This document shows, in pieces, positions 61,580-64,000 of a DNA stretch of 64,000 nucleotides (its first letter is position 1; each line of letters begins with the position of its first letter). This stretch comes from an uncultured Oscillibacter sp. (GTDB taxonomy: Bacteria; Bacillota; Clostridia; Oscillospirales; Oscillospiraceae). The notes under the pieces were generated by a model, which was not told where the DNA came from, ran no database searches, and saw only the letters and a list, made by a program, of their open reading frames with translations. The position numbers and the translations under genes were made by a program. Location: contig CAJTZI010000005.1 of NCBI GenBank assembly GCA_910584075.1, forward strand, positions 10,701 to 74,700, written 5' to 3'.

Positions 61580-61812
61580 AAATCAGCGATGAACGGGAAA
61601 ATAACGGATTCCGCAGCGCTCAGAGAGGACTGGCCGTCGGCTGAGAGCCAGTCCGCGCCGCGCCGTTTGGTTCGCCCGGGAGCCGCCGTGGAGACACGGC
61701 CGGAGGCCCACCGTTACAGGGGCCAGAGTGCGCGCCGGCAGGCGCGAATCCGGGTGGTACCGCGGAGGGAGTTGCCTTTCGTCCCAGGTCATGGGGCGGA
61801 GGGTCTTTTTTA
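61580..61812 (+). ncRNA. T-box leader, probably tRNA-Phe specific
   Basis: T-box riboswitch. Visible in order: the Stem I start GCGATGAACGGGAAAA, CAGAGAGGACTGGCC with the matching GGCTGAGAGCCAGTCC arm, GGTTCGCCCGGGAG with a TTC (Phe) in the specifier position, the T-box GGGTGGTACCGCGG (61752-61765) and the terminator (stem 61775-61803, then TCTTTTTT). Uncharged tRNA-Phe would stabilise the antiterminator. pheS lies two genes downstream, agreeing with the TTC reading. The specifier register was found by eye and is the least certain part. Confidence 0.9.
61775..61812 (+). terminator. Conditional terminator of the T-box
   Basis: CCTTTCGTCCC pairs with GGGGCGGAGGG (with G:T pairs), followed by TCTTTTTT. 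It competes with the antiterminator containing the T-box sequence. Confidence 0.9.
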
Positions 61813-61856
61813 TGCCCGAAGCGGCCTCACAACTGTACAGAAAGAAGGAACTTCTC

Positions 61857-62726
61857 TTGCGTCTTTCCTGGAAGCGGGCCTTTTCTGTCCTTCTGGCCCT
61901 CACTCTTTTGCTCTCTCTGGCGGCGTGCCAGTCCTCCGGCAATTCGGAAAACCCGTACAGCGGCAGAAAACTGCCTGTTCTGATGTACCACCATGTGGTG
62001 GAGGACGGCCAGGAGTGCAACGACATGACCGTCACCGTCTCCCGACTGCGGGAAGACCTTCAGTGGCTCCGGGACAGCGGCTACACCACTGTTCTCCCCC
62101 GGGAACTGGCGGCGGGAGAGCCTCTGCCGGAAAAGCCCGTCCTCATCACCTTTGACGACGGCTACCGCAGCAACTACAACCTGGCCTTCCCCATCTTTCA
62201 GGAGTTTGAGGCCAAGATGGTCATCTCCGTCATGGTCTATATGCAGGACAACGCCGCCAGCGACTTTATCACCTGGGCCATGTGCCGGGAGATGATAGAC
62301 TCCGGCCTCATTGAGATCGGCTCCCACACCTATCTCCTCCACAACCTGGACGAGCGGGGCGGCAGCTTCGACCCGGAGGGTGTCAACGGCATCCAGCGAA
62401 AGCCCGATGAGACCGGCGAGGCGTTTCAGACCCGGGTATTGGACGACATCCAGAGAAGCTATGACCTGATCGCGGAGAAGCTGGAGGTATCCCCCACCTT
62501 TTTCGCCTATCCCTTCGGCCTGACGGAGCCGGACGCCGACGGACTCATCCGGGAGCTGTTTCCCGTCACGGCGGTAACGCTGCCAAAGACAGCGGACCTC
62601 ACAGGCGGCCTCTACGCCCTGCCTCGCCACACCGTCACCATGAACAAGAGCCTGGACAGCATCCTGAATCCACCGCTGAAAACGGTGGTTAAGGCCGGAA
62701 TCAAGGAATTCCTCGGTCTTTCATAA
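61857..62726 (+). CDS. Lipoprotein polysaccharide deacetylase (NodB family)
   Basis: 289 residues. Start TTG 61857 is favoured: AAGGA lies seven bases before it and the protein then begins MRLSWKRAFSVLLALTLLLSLAAC, a lipoprotein signal with lipobox LAAC. An ATG at 61812 would start inside the terminator T-run. The NodB domain (about 55-280) has LPVLMYHHV, ITFDDGYRSNY (catalytic Asp pair) and IGSHTYLLH (HxxxH metal ligands). It removes acetyl groups from wall polysaccharide or sugars. It is the first gene of the T-box transcript, an unusual place for a wall enzyme. Confidence 0.9.
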   Translation: MRLSWKRAFSVLLALTLLLSLAACQSSGNSENPYSGRKLPVLMYHHVVEDGQECNDMTVTVSRLREDLQWLRDSGYTTVLPRELAAGEPLPEKPVLITFDDGYRSNYNLAFPIFQEFEAKMVISVMVYMQDNAASDFITWAMCREMIDSGLIEIGSHTYLLHNLDERGGSFDPEGVNGIQRKPDETGEAFQTRVLDDIQRSYDLIAEKLEVSPTFFAYPFGLTEPDADGLIRELFPVTAVTLPKTADLTGGLYALPRHTVTMNKSLDSILNPPLKTVVKAGIKEFLGLS

Positions 62727-62740
62727 AGGAGGTGCGCACT

Positions 62741-63541
62741 ATGCGGGTACGAGTTTACGATGAACCCTCCCGGACCTATTTCCACTCAGAGCTGTACGCC
62801 GCCTTGTACAGTGGTATCTTTGAGCGGGATCTCATCCTGCGGAAAAGCCGTCTGCTTCTTTCGGACAAGTGGCGCCGGGAGGGGAATACCTATTCCTCTC
62901 AAATCCACCCCATTGACCCCGCCTTCCCGGAGGACTGGATCACTCTAACCAATGGAAAAATCTCCGATTTTCCGGACTTTCCAAAGCACCTGCCGGAGGA
63001 CAAGTGGACCGCCTTCCGGGGCTTTCCCTGGGTCTGGGAGGACAAGAAGACGCTGCGCCGCCTGCTGTGCGGGGAAGCGGTTCCGCTCTCGGAGACGGTT
63101 TTCCCGCCTGTCTCCTCCCGGCTGCCCGGCTGGAACTACGTCACCACCCAGGAGGAAGCTGGTGCTCTCATGGCGCAATATCGTGATTTTTACGATGCCG
63201 TCCTGGTGGATTTGCACTATTTCAGCGGCTCCAAACAGCTCCCCGACGGAAGTATGCTGGTGTCCGATGTGGTCCGCCAGGTGTCCATGCGCTTCCACAG
63301 CGATTGGGCACCGCCCCTCGAAATGGTCTTTGAGGGTGTAGAAGGCTTGGACCTCCGCCCCGCTGACGAGGACCGCTTCTCCTGTCTGGAGGAGGCCACC
63401 CTCCGCTTTCGGGACGGGGCCGTGTTTTTCTGCGACGGATTCTGTGAGGACGAGGCCCTCTATTCCGGCACTAAGCTTTCCGCTTACTCTCTGCGCTGGC
63501 GGTTCCTGCCGCCTGTCAAGCACCAATCCACATCCAAGTAA
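62741..63541 (+). CDS. Protein of unknown function in the pheS operon
   Basis: 266 residues, soluble, no signal peptide. ATG 62741 follows AAAGGAGGTG. Conserved-looking segments: FHSELYAALYSGIFERDLILRKSRLLLSDKWRREG, FPWVWEDKKTLRRLLCGE, LVDLHYFSGSKQLPDGSMLVSDVVRQVSMRFH and LYSGTKLSAYSLRWRFLP. I recognise no family. It sits 14 bases after the deacetylase and 15 bases before pheS, so all are on the T-box transcript. Composition is like its neighbours. Confidence 0.7.
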   Translation: MRVRVYDEPSRTYFHSELYAALYSGIFERDLILRKSRLLLSDKWRREGNTYSSQIHPIDPAFPEDWITLTNGKISDFPDFPKHLPEDKWTAFRGFPWVWEDKKTLRRLLCGEAVPLSETVFPPVSSRLPGWNYVTTQEEAGALMAQYRDFYDAVLVDLHYFSGSKQLPDGSMLVSDVVRQVSMRFHSDWAPPLEMVFEGVEGLDLRPADEDRFSCLEEATLRFRDGAVFFCDGFCEDEALYSGTKLSAYSLRWRFLPPVKHQSTSK

Positions 63542-63556
63542 AGGAGTTAAACGCAT

Positions 63557-64000
63557 ATGAAAGCACAACTGGAAGCCATTCGCAAAGGTGCGCTGGAGGC
63601 CATCGCCGAAACACAGGCCATGGCGGACCTGGAGTCCCTTCGGGTGAAGTACCTGGGCAAAAAGGGCGAGCTCACCGCAGTCCTGAAACAGATGGGCCGC
63701 CTCTCCGCCGAGGAGCGCCCCGCCATGGGCCAGATGGCAAACGACGTCCGTGCCCGGCTGGAGGAGGCCATTGAAGCCCAGTCCGCCGCCCTCTCCCGGA
63801 AGGCTCTGGAGGCGAAGCTGAAACTGGAGACCCTGGACGTCACCATCCCCGGCAAAAAGCCCGCCCAGGGGCACAAGCACCCCATGTACTCCGTGCTGGA
63901 CGAGATGAAGGAGATCTTTTTGAACATGGGCTTTGAGATCATGGACGGCCCGGAGATCGAGCAGGCGGACTACAACTTCACCAAGCTCAACGCCCCGGAG
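63557..64000 (+). CDS. pheS: Phenylalanine-tRNA ligase alpha subunit (3' partial)
   Basis: 148 residues remain before the window ends. N-terminal coiled-coil domain (1-85; LESLRVKYLGKKGELTAVLKQMGRLSAEERPAMGQ) and the start of the class II catalytic domain (GKKPAQGHKHPMYSVLDEMKEIFLNMGFEIMDGPEIEQADYNF, with the HPM motif). GAG-rich ribosome site AAAGGAG. Charges tRNA-Phe; fits the Phe-type T-box about 1.75 kb upstream. pheT presumably follows outside the window. Confidence 0.97.
   Translation, partial: MKAQLEAIRKGALEAIAETQAMADLESLRVKYLGKKGELTAVLKQMGRLSAEERPAMGQMANDVRARLEEAIEAQSAALSRKALEAKLKLETLDVTIPGKKPAQGHKHPMYSVLDEMKEIFLNMGFEIMDGPEIEQADYNFTKLNAPE

Noticed and set aside
61728..61856. Longer start for the polysaccharide deacetylase
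   Set aside because: Earlier starts fall inside the T-box or its terminator and would put residues before the lipoprotein signal.

Overview
The window is chromosomal DNA of a GC-rich anaerobic Firmicute, most likely in the Oscillospiraceae (Oscillibacter/Dysosmobacter/Flavonifractor-like). This is inferred from a butyryl-CoA:acetate-type CoA-transferase, an IspH-ribosomal protein S1 fusion, a glmS ribozyme, a T-box leader, SLH domains, DUF177/rpmF and infC-rpmI-rplT operons, and strong AGGAGG ribosome binding sites. No rRNA, tRNA, CRISPR array, insertion sequence or prophage was recognised. Both ends are cut inside genes: a TctC-like binding protein at base 1 and pheS at base 64000.

Layout. 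1-2.8 kb: tripartite tricarboxylate transporter (tctC'-tctB-tctA). 2.8-9.2 kb: TetR regulator divergent from a secreted coiled-coil protein plus an MMPL/RND exporter, then two small genes. 9.3-17.5 kb: the most distinctive locus. A sigma-54 activator gene sits between two gene sets, each with its own -24/-12 promoter. Leftward are an APC permease, a DmpA-type P1 aminopeptidase and an M55 D-aminopeptidase. Rightward are an N-acyl-D-amino-acid deacylase and a cytoplasmic SxxK serine hydrolase. I read this as a regulon for uptake and breakdown of D-amino-acid-containing peptides or N-acyl-D-amino acids. A matching motif about 85-95 bp upstream of both promoters is a candidate activator site.

17.5-28.3 kb: an SSB-like protein; a translationally coupled YedF/cysteine desulfurase/DUF3343/DUF6472/Nudix group; pfkA; trkA-trkH; gluQ; and a second DUF3343-desulfurase pair. 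28.4-37.4 kb is nearly all leftward: ispF, ispD, carD, a CoA-transferase, ispH-rpsA, plsC, cmk, a BaiN-like flavoprotein and an RpiR regulator. 37.6-41.5 kb is rightward: yceD-rpmF and der-plsY-gpsA. 41.6-43.2 kb: rpmB, then infC-rpmI-rplT with a structured leader and a probable ATT start on infC.

43.3-52.7 kb: a 32-residue Q/N-rich peptide, a GNAT, an EamA transporter, a hairpin-rich spacer, an SLH-GH25 cell-wall hydrolase, an unknown anchored protein, a PadR-controlled HAAS+FtsW/RodA-like protein, a MerR/GyrI-like regulator with a textbook 19-bp-spacer promoter, and glmS with its ribozyme. 53-64 kb: a YetF-DUF4363 pair, nrdR, unknown and secreted proteins, an orphan ndoA toxin gene next to alr, a lipoprotein, nnrDE, an XRE membrane regulator, and a T-box leader (probable Phe specifier TTC). 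The T-box reads through a lipoprotein polysaccharide deacetylase and an unknown gene into pheS.
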